Positions 18,227 through 28,384 are shown, counted from the stretch's first letter. The stretch: DNA of 64,000 nt from Collinsella aerofaciens (GCA_030826265.1 JAPJOH010000006.1:1-64000), one strand, 5' to 3'. The notes: generated from the letters alone by a model not told the origin. Made by a program: numbers and translations.

Positions 18227-18288
18227 TTGCGGTGGAATACGGACTGTTTTGGCCAAAAAGCCGCCAAACAGTCCGCATTTCACCGCAA
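18227..18288. repeat. Long palindromic repeat, family A copy 2
   Basis: Arms 18227-18249 and 18266-18288 (23 bases, two mismatches) flank a 16-base loop, 12 bases after the addA stop. The arms carry TTGCGGTG.AAT..GGACTG, matching the palindrome at 7147-7215. It probably acts as a terminator-like structure. Confidence 0.82.
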
Positions 18289-18389
18289 CTGCAAGAGGAG
18301 CCGTGTTGGTTTGGCTAGGTTCGGGTGCCGTCCGCGCCGTGGGGTAAAATCGTTCAGTCAGAACACGAACCCGCATCGGAGCTCATCAC

Positions 18390-21300
18390 ATGGCATTCGT
18401 CCATCTGCACAATCACACTGTTTTCTCCATGCTCGACGGCGCAACCCGTATCCAGGATATGGTCAATCGTGCCGTTGAGCTGGGCATGCCCGCCGTGGCC
18501 ATTACCGACCACGGCTACATGTACGGCGTGCCCGACCTGGCGCTGGCCTGCGACGCCGTCAACCACAACACGCCCGAGTACAAAACCTGGAGCCACGACA
18601 AGGCCTTCTTGGAAAAGGACCGCCGCGACGAGCTGGTGGAGCCCGACCCCGAGGCAAACCCGCGCGAGCATGCCCAGTACGTCAAAGACATGGCCATGTG
18701 GGACGAGAAAGGCAATATCGACGAGCTCAAGCCTCCGCTGGTCATCAAGCCCATCTTTGGCTGCGAGGTCTACTTTACGCCGGACGAGACCCTTGCTCGC
18801 GACCACAAGCCCGAGCTCTACCACATGATCCTTCTGGCCAAGGACCAGGAGGGCTACGTCAACCTTATGCAGACGGTTTCCGAGGCCGCGGTGCAGGGCT
18901 TTTACTACAAGCCGCGCGTGACGCTCGACAACCTGCGCCGCCACGCCAAGGGCATGATCTGCACCAGCGCCTGCATCGCGGGCATCATCCCCAAGTACAT
19001 CGACCGCGGTGACATGGAGGGCGCCATCAAGTGGGCCGAGACCTTCCGCGACACCTTCGATCCCGGCGACTTCTACATCGAGATCCAGGAACACGGCATC
19101 ACTACCGACAACGGCCTGACCGACGAGCAGATGGACCGCACGCTCATCGATATCGCCAAACAGGTGGGCGTCAAGGTCATCGCCACCAACGACTTCCACT
19201 ACCTGCGCCGCGAGGATGCGCCCGTGCAGGACGTCATCATGTGTATTGGCATGAACGCCAAGGTCGATGACCCCAACCGCATGCGCATGACCGGCTCGGA
19301 GTTTTACATGAAGACCGAGGAGGAGATGCGGGCGATGTTCCCGTATTGCCCCGAGGCCTGCGACAACACGCTCGAGATCGCCGACAAGTGCTACGTTGAG
19401 CTGGACTGGGACTCTATCATCCTGCCGCGCTTTCCGTTGCTCGATCCCGGTGAGACGCACGAGAGCCAGTTCCGCCGTGAGTGCGAGAAGGGCCTGCGCC
19501 AGCACTATGGCGACGACTGGGCCACGCGCGAGATCGGTGGCGTCAACATCAAAGAGCGCTTTGAGTACGAATACAAGGTCATCTGCGACAAGGGCTTTGC
19601 CGCCTACTTTTTGATCGTTGCCGAGTACGTGCAATGGGCCAAGGACAACGGCATCGGCGTCGGTCCCGGCCGTGGCTCGGCCGCCGGCGCTATCGTCGCC
19701 TACGCCATGAACATCACCGCGTTCGACCCGCTCGAGAACGGCCTGATGTTCGAGAGGTTCCTGTCCCCGCAGCGTACCGAGATGCCCGATATCGATATGG
19801 ACTTCGACGATGAGCGGCGCCTCGAGGTCGTGGAGCACGTTCGCCAGCTCTATGGCCCCGAGAAGGTCACCCACGTCATCACCTACTCGACCATCAAGGC
19901 CAAGCAGGCCATCAACGACGCCGCGCGCGTTCTGGATTACCCGGTCTACATGGGCCAGCGCCTGTCCAAGATGGTCTCGAGCGACCCCAAGGTCAAGCTC
20001 AAGCAGGTGCTCGACAAACAGCCCGGCAAAGAGGATCTGTTTAACCCCGATTTTGCCGAGGCCTATAAAAAGGACGACGACGCCCGCCGCATCATCGACA
20101 CGGCGCTCTCGATTGAGGGCCTCACCCGTGGCGAGGGCGTGCACGCGTGCGCCGTTCTGATCTGCCGTGACCCCGTCAACGAGCACGTGCCCACCAAGCT
20201 CGATACCAAGGGCGGCGTCGAGATTACCCAGTACGAGGGTCATACCGTTGCCGACATGGGCCTGCTCAAGATGGACTTCCTGGGCCTGCGCACGCTGACG
20301 GTTATCTCCAAGGCCAAGGCCAACATCAAAAAGAACTTCGGTATCGACATCAAAGAGGAAGAGATCCCCTTCGACGATCCCGAGATCTTTAAGCTCATGG
20401 GTTCCGGCCACACCGCCGGCGTCTTCCAGGTCGAGTCCGCCGGCATGACGGCCACGATCAAGAACATGAAGCCCACCGAGTACAAGCATGTCGTAGCATT
20501 GATCGCCCTGTACCGCCCGGGCCCGCTGGGCGCCGGCATGGTCTCGTCCTACATCAACCGTATGAACGGCAAGGAGCCGGCCGTCTCCTACGACGACCGT
20601 CTGGACGACATCCTGGGCGAAACCTACGGCACCATGGTCTACCAGGAGCAGGTTATGCTCATCTCCGTCGAGATGTGCGGCTTCTCCAAGGGCGAATCGG
20701 ACTCGCGTATCCGTAAGCCCGTGGCTAAGAAAAAGATTAAGCTGCTCACGTCGACGGTACTGCACTGGGAGGATGGCTCGGACGAGACCACCTACGACCA
20801 CTGGATGAACGGCGCCATCAAGAACAACTACACGCGCGAGGTCGCCCAGAAGATTTGGGACGATGTTCTCGAGTTCGCATCTTACGCCTTTAACAAGTCG
20901 CACTCCGCCGGCTACGCCATCCTGGTTATGCAGACGGCATGGCTTAAGGCGCACTATCCGCACGAGTACATGGCGGCCGTTCTGACGTCCTACACGGGCA
21001 AGACCGACAAGATCGTTCACTACGTCTCGGCGTGCCGTCACGACGGCATCCCCGTGCTGTCGCCAGATGTTAACGAGTCCGGTACCGAGTTCACGGCTAC
21101 CAAGGAAGGCGTGCGCTTTGGTTTGGCTGGCATCCGCGGCGTGGGCACCGGCGTGGCGCAGGCGATTATCGCCGAGCGCGAGGCGGGCGGTCCGTTTAAG
21201 ACGCTGCACGATTTTGTCGAGCGCGTGGACTCGAGCCAGGCCAACCGTCGCGTGATCGAATCGCTCATCAAGGCAGGCGCCTTTGACTCAACGGGCTATC

Positions 21301-22193
21301 CGCGCCGCCAGATGATGCACTTTGTGGACAAGAACAACCCCGAGAACATCATCGATGCCGCGGTAAAGCGCCAGAAAGATCGCGCGAGCGGCCAGACGTC
21401 GTTCTTCGACATGTTTGGTGATGTTGAGGGTTCGGGCTTTGAGGTGAGCGTGCCCGATCCGGATGGCCAGGAATGGGACCGCCACCTTAAGTTGAGCCAG
21501 GAGAAGGAGGTTCTGGGCATCTATGTCTCGGACCACCCGCTGCGCCCGTTTGAGTATGCGCTAGCCAAGGCGCGCGACTTCTCGTTCTCGCAGATCGACA
21601 CCGGATACGAGGTGCAAAACCCCACGGGTGGCACCATCAACCAGGAGATTCCCGAGGGCAAGGCGCTGTGGTGGGCCGGCATGGTCTCGAGCGTGTCCAA
21701 GCGCGTGACCAAAAACGGCGACCCCATGGGCATCGTGCAGCTCGAAGACATGGAAGGCGAGGCCACGGTCGTGGTGTTCCCCAAGACCTACAAGGAGGCC
21801 GAGGGGTATCTGTATGGCGAGGTCGATCCCGAGACCGGCGCGCAGCTGTCCGATGCGTTTGTGTGCATTAAGGGCAAGCTCGAGCGCTCGGACCGCGGCG
21901 ACCAGATCATCGCGCAGGAGATTGTGCCGCTGGAGCTTAGCGAGGAGAAAAACAAGCCCAAGGTCTTTGAGGTCATGGTGCCCAACAGCCGATTTAGCCA
22001 GGGCAATATGGCGCGCCTGGCCACGGTGCTCACCACCAACCCGGGCGGCGACCGCGTGGAGATCTTTATTGAGCAAGTCGACGGGCGCGTGCTGCGTGCT
22101 GAGGTGCCGGCCAAGGTCAATGCACGCTCGATTCCGCTGCTGGCAGAGGCAAAGGCCATTGTGGGTAACCAAGGCCGCGTGACGGTTATCTAA
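18390..22193 (+). CDS. dnaE: DNA polymerase III subunit alpha
   Basis: A 1267-residue replicative polymerase of the DnaE1 type. The N-terminal PHP domain starts with FVHLHNHTVFSMLDG. The polymerase core has PDIDMDFDDERR near residues 465-476, with the catalytic aspartates. The C-terminal half has helix-hairpin-helix and OB-fold parts (GGTINQEIPEG, then the region WWAGMVSSVSKRVTKNGDPM). The start at 18390 has GGAG 12 bases upstream. Length is at the upper normal range for actinobacterial DnaE. The SNF2 gene follows closely on the same strand. Confidence 0.97.
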   Translation: MAFVHLHNHTVFSMLDGATRIQDMVNRAVELGMPAVAITDHGYMYGVPDLALACDAVNHNTPEYKTWSHDKAFLEKDRRDELVEPDPEANPREHAQYVKDMAMWDEKGNIDELKPPLVIKPIFGCEVYFTPDETLARDHKPELYHMILLAKDQEGYVNLMQTVSEAAVQGFYYKPRVTLDNLRRHAKGMICTSACIAGIIPKYIDRGDMEGAIKWAETFRDTFDPGDFYIEIQEHGITTDNGLTDEQMDRTLIDIAKQVGVKVIATNDFHYLRREDAPVQDVIMCIGMNAKVDDPNRMRMTGSEFYMKTEEEMRAMFPYCPEACDNTLEIADKCYVELDWDSIILPRFPLLDPGETHESQFRRECEKGLRQHYGDDWATREIGGVNIKERFEYEYKVICDKGFAAYFLIVAEYVQWAKDNGIGVGPGRGSAAGAIVAYAMNITAFDPLENGLMFERFLSPQRTEMPDIDMDFDDERRLEVVEHVRQLYGPEKVTHVITYSTIKAKQAINDAARVLDYPVYMGQRLSKMVSSDPKVKLKQVLDKQPGKEDLFNPDFAEAYKKDDDARRIIDTALSIEGLTRGEGVHACAVLICRDPVNEHVPTKLDTKGGVEITQYEGHTVADMGLLKMDFLGLRTLTVISKAKANIKKNFGIDIKEEEIPFDDPEIFKLMGSGHTAGVFQVESAGMTATIKNMKPTEYKHVVALIALYRPGPLGAGMVSSYINRMNGKEPAVSYDDRLDDILGETYGTMVYQEQVMLISVEMCGFSKGESDSRIRKPVAKKKIKLLTSTVLHWEDGSDETTYDHWMNGAIKNNYTREVAQKIWDDVLEFASYAFNKSHSAGYAILVMQTAWLKAHYPHEYMAAVLTSYTGKTDKIVHYVSACRHDGIPVLSPDVNESGTEFTATKEGVRFGLAGIRGVGTGVAQAIIAEREAGGPFKTLHDFVERVDSSQANRRVIESLIKAGAFDSTGYPRRQMMHFVDKNNPENIIDAAVKRQKDRASGQTSFFDMFGDVEGSGFEVSVPDPDGQEWDRHLKLSQEKEVLGIYVSDHPLRPFEYALAKARDFSFSQIDTGYEVQNPTGGTINQEIPEGKALWWAGMVSSVSKRVTKNGDPMGIVQLEDMEGEATVVVFPKTYKEAEGYLYGEVDPETGAQLSDAFVCIKGKLERSDRGDQIIAQEIVPLELSEEKNKPKVFEVMVPNSRFSQGNMARLATVLTTNPGGDRVEIFIEQVDGRVLRAEVPAKVNARSIPLLAEAKAIVGNQGRVTVI

Positions 22194-22221
22194 GCTACCC
22201 CGGGTGAGATTGGAGGAAGTG

Positions 22222-25200
22222 ATGGCGCAGGGGACGTTTGTGCAGGCGCTCCGGAAAGAGGCGGCGCTGAGCGGCACCTTTATGAAGGGTCGCTCGCTCA
22301 TGCTCAACGGCGCCGTGCTGTCGATCGAGGACAGCGGCTCGCGCTTCTCCAAAAACGTGACGGTTGAGGGCTCGGTGCGCGGTTCGCGTGGCGACCTGTA
22401 CAAGACGCACGTGGCGCTCGACATGGACGAGCACGAGGTGATCGACTACGACTGCGATTGCCCCGCTGCCTATCGCTACCCCGGCATGTGCAAGCACGCT
22501 ATTGCCACGGCTCTGGCGTATTTGGATGCCAGCGGCGCCGAGCCCGTCGAAGGTTTGCGCACGCCGGTCCGCACGTTTGCGGCGCAGCCGAAACAGCCCG
22601 CGCGCAACGCGCCCAAAGCGCCGGCCGTCAATCCCAACTTTCCCTTTCCGGCGCCCGTCCCCACGAGTCCCAGCCTCATGGCGGCGCTCTCCGATCTTTC
22701 GGACGCGCGCATGGATGAGCTGGCGAGCATGCGCCGCAAGCTCGCCGGCAGTGTGGATCCCGATGCCCCCAAGGCGGTGTTGGAGCCCTCGCTGGTGCCG
22801 TATTACAATCCACTGTTTGCCGAGCGCTTTAGCTGGGCGCTCGAGCTTCGCATTCGCTGTGGATCGGTCTCCTACGTGGTCAAGGACATCGACGGCATGG
22901 CCGATGCCTACGTGCGCGGCGGCACCTTCTCGTACGGCAAGAAGCTCACGTTTGTCCATACGCCCGAAGCCTTCGAAGACGTGTCGACAAAGCTGCTCAA
23001 CCTTGTCGTGACGACAGTTGCCTATCTCGATGACATCACAAGCTCGCGTTCGGCGTCGTACGACTTTGCCCGCAGCGGTTTTGTCGCCGAGCGTCAGTTG
23101 CCGCTGTCCGAGCATAGCATCGTATATGTGCTGGACCTGTTGCGCGGCCAGACCATCTCTTTTGAGCCCGCCTGGTCGCGGGGGACGACGACGCATCGCA
23201 CCTATGACGTGGCGGTTGAGATGCCTCCGGAAGGGGAGGACGAGGCGCTGTCTGAGCGCCCACCGCTCCTTGCCGCCAAAATCGCGCCGGTGGCTGGTGG
23301 CAGCTACGATCTACGCCTGCCGGCCGATGCATACTGCTTTGCTTCGGGCGACGTTGCCTATCTGGTCGACACCCGCCGTGCGCGCCGCGCCGATGTAGCG
23401 TTTGCCCAGCATGCGGCGCCGTTCCTATCGCGCTTACTGCCCTGTCGCACGCCGATCCATATCGCTGTCGACCAGGTGGGGGAGTTCTGTCGTATGGCGC
23501 TGCCCATTTTGCGCGACTATACCGACCTTACCGCGCCCGCCGCGCTCGATACCGTGGCGCCCGAGCCGAGCTTTGCTATGGCGATCGGCGTCGACGATGG
23601 GCTTGTGACCTGCAAAATTACGGTTGCCTACGGCGACTGGTCGGCAGATCTCTTTAGCCTGGGCGCTCCGGGCAGCCCCTTCGAAGAGCAACGCCCCGGC
23701 GTGCCGCCCCGCGACGAGGTGGCAGAGTTTCGTGTTATGGACACGGCGGCCCTGTACTTCGATTTCTACGAGGGCGGTCTGGCGTTTGAGGAGCGCGATG
23801 ACGAGAGCTTGTTCTGCCTGCTGACCGAGGGCCTGTCCGCCCTGTCCGAGCTGGGTGAGGTCATGCTCAGCGACCGTCTGCGCCAGATTTCGGTGCGACC
23901 CGCGCCCAAGCTCTCGGTTCGTGCGACCGTCAAGAGCAATCTGCTCGACGTCGAACTGGGCGCGAGCGGCCTTTCGGCGTCAGACCTTGCCATCTACCTC
24001 GACTCCTACAAGCGTCACCAGACGTTTGCGCGCCTTACGTCCGGCGACATCATTCGTTTGGACGAGGGTGCCCGAGCCGCGTTTGGCCTTGCCGAGGATC
24101 TGGGGGTCGATGCTGTTGACCTGCTCGACGGCGTGTCGCTTCCCGCGTCGAGCACCCTGTTCGTCGATAGCATGCTCGCGCGCACGCCCGCGCTCGAGGC
24201 CGATCGCGACGCTGCGTTCCGCCGTACCGTCGAGCGCCTGGACACGCTCGGCAAGATGGACTTTACGGTGCCGGCATCGCTCAAGGCAACGATGCGCGGC
24301 TACCAGGTCGACGGATACCAGTGGCTCGGCTCGCTCGAACACCTGGGCCTTGGCGGCATCTTGGCCGACGACATGGGCCTGGGCAAAACGCTGCAGATGA
24401 TCGCGCATATCCTGGCGCGCGTGGAAGCGGGGGACATTAAGCCCACGCTTGTGGTGTGCCCTGCGTCGCTCGTGTACAACTGGACTGCCGAGCTGGAGCG
24501 CTTCGCCCCGTCGCTCGATGTGTGCGCCATCGTGGGCGCCAAGGCCCAGCGTCGCGTGCAAATCGCCGGCGTGGCCGAGCATAACGTGGTCGTGACGTCG
24601 TATGACCTTATGCGGCGCGATATCGACGAGTACGTCGAGCAGGACTTTGCCCGCGTGGTACTCGATGAGGCCCAGTACATTAAAAACCCGCTCACCCAGG
24701 TGGCGCGTGCCACCAAGCGCCTGCCGGCCGGCGTGCGCTTTGCCCTGACGGGCACGCCCATCGAAAACCGCCTATCCGAGCTCTGGAGCATCTTCGACTT
24801 TTTGATGCCGGGCCTACTTGGCACGCGCGAGTCGTTTGCCAAGCGCTTCGAAAGCTCGGTCGAGCATGCCGAGGGCGACAGTGCCGCCCGCCTGCAAGCG
24901 CTCGTGTCGCCGTTTGTGCTGCGCCGTGTCAAGGAAGACGTGGTGGCCGACCTGCCCGAGAAGATCGAGGATACGGTCATGGCGCACCTTACCGGCGAGC
25001 AGCGCAAGCTCTACCTGGCCAACCAGGACCGCATCGCCCAACAGGTGCAGCACCGCGAGTCATCCGAGTTTAAGAAAGACAAGCTCAAGGTGCTCGCCGA
25101 GCTCACCAAGCTGCGCCAGATCTGCTGCGACCCGCGTCTGCACTACGAGGATTACAAGGCGGGGAGCGCCAAACTCGATACGTGCATGGAGCTCGTGCAC

Positions 25201-25686
25201 GGCGCACTCGACGGCGGGCATCGCATCCTGTTGTTCAGCCAGTTTACGGGTATGCTCGATATCATCGGTAAGCGCTTGGCCAAGGAGGACATCGACTTCT
25301 TTAAGCTCACGGGCGCTTCGTCTAAGGAGAGCCGCGCCAAGATGGTCGCGCAGTTCCAGGAGGGCGAGGTTCCGGTCTTTTTGATTTCGCTCAAGGCGGG
25401 CGGCGTGGGCCTTAACCTGACGGCTGCCGACGTGGTCATCCACTACGACCCGTGGTGGAACGTGGCGGCGCAGGACCAAGCAACTGACCGTGCACACCGT
25501 ATTGGCCAGCAACATACCGTGACCGTGTACAAGCTCATCGCCAAGGACACGATCGAGGAACGCATTATGCGGATGCAGGAGTCCAAGCGCGACCTGGTCA
25601 ACAGCGTACTCGGCGGCGACGGCATCTCGTCGGCACTGTTCACGCGCGAGGATGTTCTGGCGCTGCTCGGCGGCGACGGTCGCTAA
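22222..25686 (+). CDS. SWIM zinc finger and SNF2/RapA-type helicase
   Basis: A 1154-residue Swi2/Snf2 ATPase. A SWIM zinc finger is at the N-terminus (CDCP near residue 77, then MCKHA). The ATPase has Walker A ADDMGLGKTLQ near 714 and the DEAQ box near 815. The C-terminal lobe ends with DRAHRIGQ near 1089 and a TIEERI motif. Such proteins remodel or translocate on DNA, or recycle RNA polymerase (RapA). The exact role is not known for the SWIM-containing type. The ATG at 22222 is chosen over the GTG at 22204 because GGAGG lies 5 bases before it. It is 28 bases after dnaE and likely co-transcribed. Confidence 0.92.
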   Translation: MAQGTFVQALRKEAALSGTFMKGRSLMLNGAVLSIEDSGSRFSKNVTVEGSVRGSRGDLYKTHVALDMDEHEVIDYDCDCPAAYRYPGMCKHAIATALAYLDASGAEPVEGLRTPVRTFAAQPKQPARNAPKAPAVNPNFPFPAPVPTSPSLMAALSDLSDARMDELASMRRKLAGSVDPDAPKAVLEPSLVPYYNPLFAERFSWALELRIRCGSVSYVVKDIDGMADAYVRGGTFSYGKKLTFVHTPEAFEDVSTKLLNLVVTTVAYLDDITSSRSASYDFARSGFVAERQLPLSEHSIVYVLDLLRGQTISFEPAWSRGTTTHRTYDVAVEMPPEGEDEALSERPPLLAAKIAPVAGGSYDLRLPADAYCFASGDVAYLVDTRRARRADVAFAQHAAPFLSRLLPCRTPIHIAVDQVGEFCRMALPILRDYTDLTAPAALDTVAPEPSFAMAIGVDDGLVTCKITVAYGDWSADLFSLGAPGSPFEEQRPGVPPRDEVAEFRVMDTAALYFDFYEGGLAFEERDDESLFCLLTEGLSALSELGEVMLSDRLRQISVRPAPKLSVRATVKSNLLDVELGASGLSASDLAIYLDSYKRHQTFARLTSGDIIRLDEGARAAFGLAEDLGVDAVDLLDGVSLPASSTLFVDSMLARTPALEADRDAAFRRTVERLDTLGKMDFTVPASLKATMRGYQVDGYQWLGSLEHLGLGGILADDMGLGKTLQMIAHILARVEAGDIKPTLVVCPASLVYNWTAELERFAPSLDVCAIVGAKAQRRVQIAGVAEHNVVVTSYDLMRRDIDEYVEQDFARVVLDEAQYIKNPLTQVARATKRLPAGVRFALTGTPIENRLSELWSIFDFLMPGLLGTRESFAKRFESSVEHAEGDSAARLQALVSPFVLRRVKEDVVADLPEKIEDTVMAHLTGEQRKLYLANQDRIAQQVQHRESSEFKKDKLKVLAELTKLRQICCDPRLHYEDYKAGSAKLDTCMELVHGALDGGHRILLFSQFTGMLDIIGKRLAKEDIDFFKLTGASSKESRAKMVAQFQEGEVPVFLISLKAGGVGLNLTAADVVIHYDPWWNVAAQDQATDRAHRIGQQHTVTVYKLIAKDTIEERIMRMQESKRDLVNSVLGGDGISSALFTREDVLALLGGDGR

Positions 25687-25836
25687 CCCGCTCGGGTGGG
25701 GCCGTCAGGGCGGATGGCACACGCTGTCCCATCGTCCCCGCCCGTTATGTGTTCATTTGCAATGCCGTGGATGGTTTGTCTGCCTTTGGGCATAAGAACC
25801 ATCAAGAACATTGGCACATCAGCAAAGGAGAACATC

Positions 25837-26199
25837 ATGGCGAAATTCTTTAAGGACCCCGACGGTAAGCTCATTGCCGCCCTTGGCGACGACGTTGCGA
25901 CCCCTGCCGGTTGCACGGAACTGACTGCAAACACTGAGGACGCGGCGCACGAGAAGCACGTGCCTGTTGTCGAGACCGAGCGTGACGGTCACGTGATTCG
26001 CGCACGCATTGGCTCGGTCGAGCACCCCAGCCTGCCCGAGCACTACATTGAGTGGATCGCGCTTGAGGCCGAGGGCCGCTTAGAGGTTCATTACCTTGAG
26101 CCCGGCATGAAACCCGCGACGTTTTTTGCGGGCGGCTCCAAGACCGGTACCGTCTATGCCTACTGCAACCTGCACGGGCTGTGGTCCGCGACATTCTAG
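25837..26199 (+). CDS. superoxide reductase (desulfoferrodoxin, single-centre type)
   Basis: A 120-residue superoxide reductase, which reduces superoxide to peroxide in anaerobes using a non-heme iron. The five iron ligands are all visible: H41, H63, H69, C110 and H113. The E39-K40 pair at the active site is also present (AHEKHVP). The N-terminal part is about 35 residues long like a desulforedoxin domain, but has only one cysteine (C26), so the second iron centre is missing. AAAGGAG precedes the ATG. It is monocistronic with its own terminator. Electrons probably come from rubredoxin, which is not in this window. Confidence 0.92.
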   Translation: MAKFFKDPDGKLIAALGDDVATPAGCTELTANTEDAAHEKHVPVVETERDGHVIRARIGSVEHPSLPEHYIEWIALEAEGRLEVHYLEPGMKPATFFAGGSKTGTVYAYCNLHGLWSATF

Positions 26200-26244
26200 G
26201 AGCGCGCCCCCGCTCGGGGTATCATAGCTAGCATATGCACATGC

Positions 26245-26277
26245 AAGCGCCGGCTGCATTATGCGGCCGGCGCTTTT
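26245..26277 (+). terminator. Terminator of the superoxide reductase gene
   Basis: 10-bp stem (26245-26254 with 26266-26275) followed by a short T-run. Confidence 0.8.
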
Positions 26278-26316
26278 ACTACGATTTCGATGGTTTACGA
26301 CGGAAAGGGCTGGGCC

Positions 26317-28302
26317 ATGAAGCTCGCGCTTGCACAGATCGATATGCGCCTGGGTGATATTGAGGGCATTTGCGGCCGCATCGAGGACCAGGCTCGTTTG
26401 GCCCACGAGCGCGGGGCGCGCGTGCTGTGCGTTCCGGCTCCGCTCTTTATGGGCGCCATGCCCGGTGGCCTGGTGGGCGCTGCCGACTTTGAGCACGACG
26501 TGCTTGCCGGTTTGACTGGTGTCGCCGAGCGTATCCAGGAGCTTGACATGATCTGCATCGTGCCCGCGGCGGTTTCGTTTGAGGGCCAGCCGCTGCTCGA
26601 CTACATGATGCTCAAGGACGGTCATGTGGTGCCGGCGCGTTCGAGCATTGCCTTGCAGCGTGGCGAGAACAACGACACGCGTTGGGCGCCGCCGGTGTTC
26701 GACGTGGACGGCGTGCGCATCGCCGTGATTTTTGACTTGGACCGCGAGCTCGAGATGTTGCCGACCGGCGTCGACCTCATCGCGTGTTTCCAATTCAACG
26801 CGTTTGACATGACCGACCGCGAGACTGCCGCCATTGCCGCCGTTCGCTGCGGCGCCTACCGCAAGATCGCATCCAAGCGCAGCGTGTGGTTTGCCTGCAT
26901 GGCGCCGGTCGGCGCCTATGACGAGTCGGTGTATACCGGCGGTTCGTTTGTGCTCGACGACTGCGGTCGCGTGGTGGCCCAGGCGCCGTGTTTTGAGGAG
27001 AGCCTGCTGGTCCAGGAGATTCAGCGCGGCGTGATGCTTGATGCCCTGGAAGATCACGAACTGCCCGAGTTCCGTTCCGAGGAGTGGCTGTGGCAGGCGC
27101 TGGTGCTCGCCGTGCGCGACAACGCCCGAGCACACGGTGCGTCGCGTGCTGTGGTGGCACTCGAGGGTGACTTGCCGTCGTCCCTGCTAGCGGCGCTGGC
27201 CGTCGACGCTCTGGGCCCGCGCAATGTGATTGGCCTGGTGCTGGGGCGCAACCGTATCTTTACGCCGGCGCAGGAAGAGGCCGAGGCTGCCCGCTGTGCC
27301 GCCGTCCGCGCCATCGCCGAGCGTTTGCACATTCGCACCGTCGAGCGCGATGCACCGGATGCGGCGCGTGTGCTCGATCGCGACGTGTCGGCGGGTGATG
27401 CCGAGCGTCTGCGCTCGCGCACGCTGGGCCTCATGCTGGAGGACACGGCGCTCGAGCTGGGTGCGATGGCGCTGAGCCCGCTGTCCAAAACCGAGTACGC
27501 GCTGGCGGCGCCGGCGCTTTGCGGCGGCTACCAGGGCGATTACGCGCCCTTTGGCGATGTGTACCTGTCGACGCTTGAGTTTGTGGCACGTGTGCGCAAC
27601 CGCACGTCTGCCGTGGTGCCCCAAGAGCTCGTGACGCTCAACGCGGTGGAAGATTGTATGGAGCGAGTGCTGGCGCAGGCGCTCTCAACGCTCGACGGTC
27701 CGGTCGATATGCTCGACCGCGCGGCGCAGCTGCTCGGCGGGCTTGAGCCGGGTGAGGTCGATGGGGCGCTCGAGGCGCACGTGGACCGCAATCGATCTTT
27801 CGACGACATCCCGATGGCCGCTGGCAAGCCTGAGGCCTGCTCGCTGCTGCTGATGCTCGTTCGACAGGGTGAAGCTGCCCGCCGCATGTTGCCGATGGCG
27901 CCGATCGTCTCGGCCCGTTCGTTTGCCGAGCGTGCCTGGCCGTACATGCTCGCGTGGTCCGACCTGGGGCTTAACGGCAAGGAGCGTATGACGGTCGATT
28001 CGCTGGCGCGCGCCGAGGTGCGCCGTTTTGCTGACGAGGATACGAGCGAGCGCGTGCGAAACGAGATGATGGGCGTGCTGGGCGAGCTTCTGGGTATTTC
28101 GCCCGAGCAGATGGAGGAGCTGCGCTCTGAGGACGGTCAGCGTCGTTTGCACGAGGGAATGAAAAAGTTCGAGGGCGAGGTTCAGGACGCCATCGATAAG
28201 ATGATGGGCGGTCAGGGCGGCTCGCAAGGTAGTCCCCAGGGTGGCCCGATGCCGCATCCGCCGGTTGATCCGAGGCAGTTCCCCTTTTTCTCGCAGAACT
28301 AA
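26317..28302 (+). CDS. NAD synthetase-like protein with degenerate active sites
   Basis: A 661-residue protein with the two-domain layout of glutamine-dependent NAD synthetase: N-terminal nitrilase fold (MKLALAQIDMRLGDIEG) then an NadE ATPase fold. The K-S-E loop region aligns (LSPLSKTEYALA, then GDYAPFGDV). The active sites are lost. The nitrilase Glu, Lys and Cys align with A41, R108 and D140. The P-loop SGGIDS is replaced by EGDLPS at 283-288. About 100 extra C-terminal residues end in a Gly/Pro/Gln-rich tail. The open frame is intact over 2 kb, so the gene appears selected, not decaying. Function is unknown; a regulatory pseudoenzyme is one option. GGAAAGG fixes the start. Confidence 0.8.
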   Translation: MKLALAQIDMRLGDIEGICGRIEDQARLAHERGARVLCVPAPLFMGAMPGGLVGAADFEHDVLAGLTGVAERIQELDMICIVPAAVSFEGQPLLDYMMLKDGHVVPARSSIALQRGENNDTRWAPPVFDVDGVRIAVIFDLDRELEMLPTGVDLIACFQFNAFDMTDRETAAIAAVRCGAYRKIASKRSVWFACMAPVGAYDESVYTGGSFVLDDCGRVVAQAPCFEESLLVQEIQRGVMLDALEDHELPEFRSEEWLWQALVLAVRDNARAHGASRAVVALEGDLPSSLLAALAVDALGPRNVIGLVLGRNRIFTPAQEEAEAARCAAVRAIAERLHIRTVERDAPDAARVLDRDVSAGDAERLRSRTLGLMLEDTALELGAMALSPLSKTEYALAAPALCGGYQGDYAPFGDVYLSTLEFVARVRNRTSAVVPQELVTLNAVEDCMERVLAQALSTLDGPVDMLDRAAQLLGGLEPGEVDGALEAHVDRNRSFDDIPMAAGKPEACSLLLMLVRQGEAARRMLPMAPIVSARSFAERAWPYMLAWSDLGLNGKERMTVDSLARAEVRRFADEDTSERVRNEMMGVLGELLGISPEQMEELRSEDGQRRLHEGMKKFEGEVQDAIDKMMGGQGGSQGSPQGGPMPHPPVDPRQFPFFSQN

Positions 28303-28370
28303 CTATGGGATAGGATTCGCTTCCAGCCCCGACACTTCAACTAAGCATCTTGGCCCCGTTGTGTTATTCT

Positions 28371-28384
28371 AGAACAGACGTTCG
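28371..28384. promoter_or_regulatory. LexA-type SOS box before ruvCAB
   Basis: GAAC-AGAC-GTTC (28372-28383) matches the Gram-positive LexA/DinR core GAACNNNNGTTC. It directly follows TATTCT, a possible -10 box at 28365-28370, so a bound repressor would block the promoter. It lies 56 bases before ruvC. Confidence 0.75.

Noticed and set aside
18354..21209. 951-codon frame opposite dnaE
   Set aside because: It is a shadow of dnaE with a Val/Gly/Asp-rich antisense composition and no start signal.
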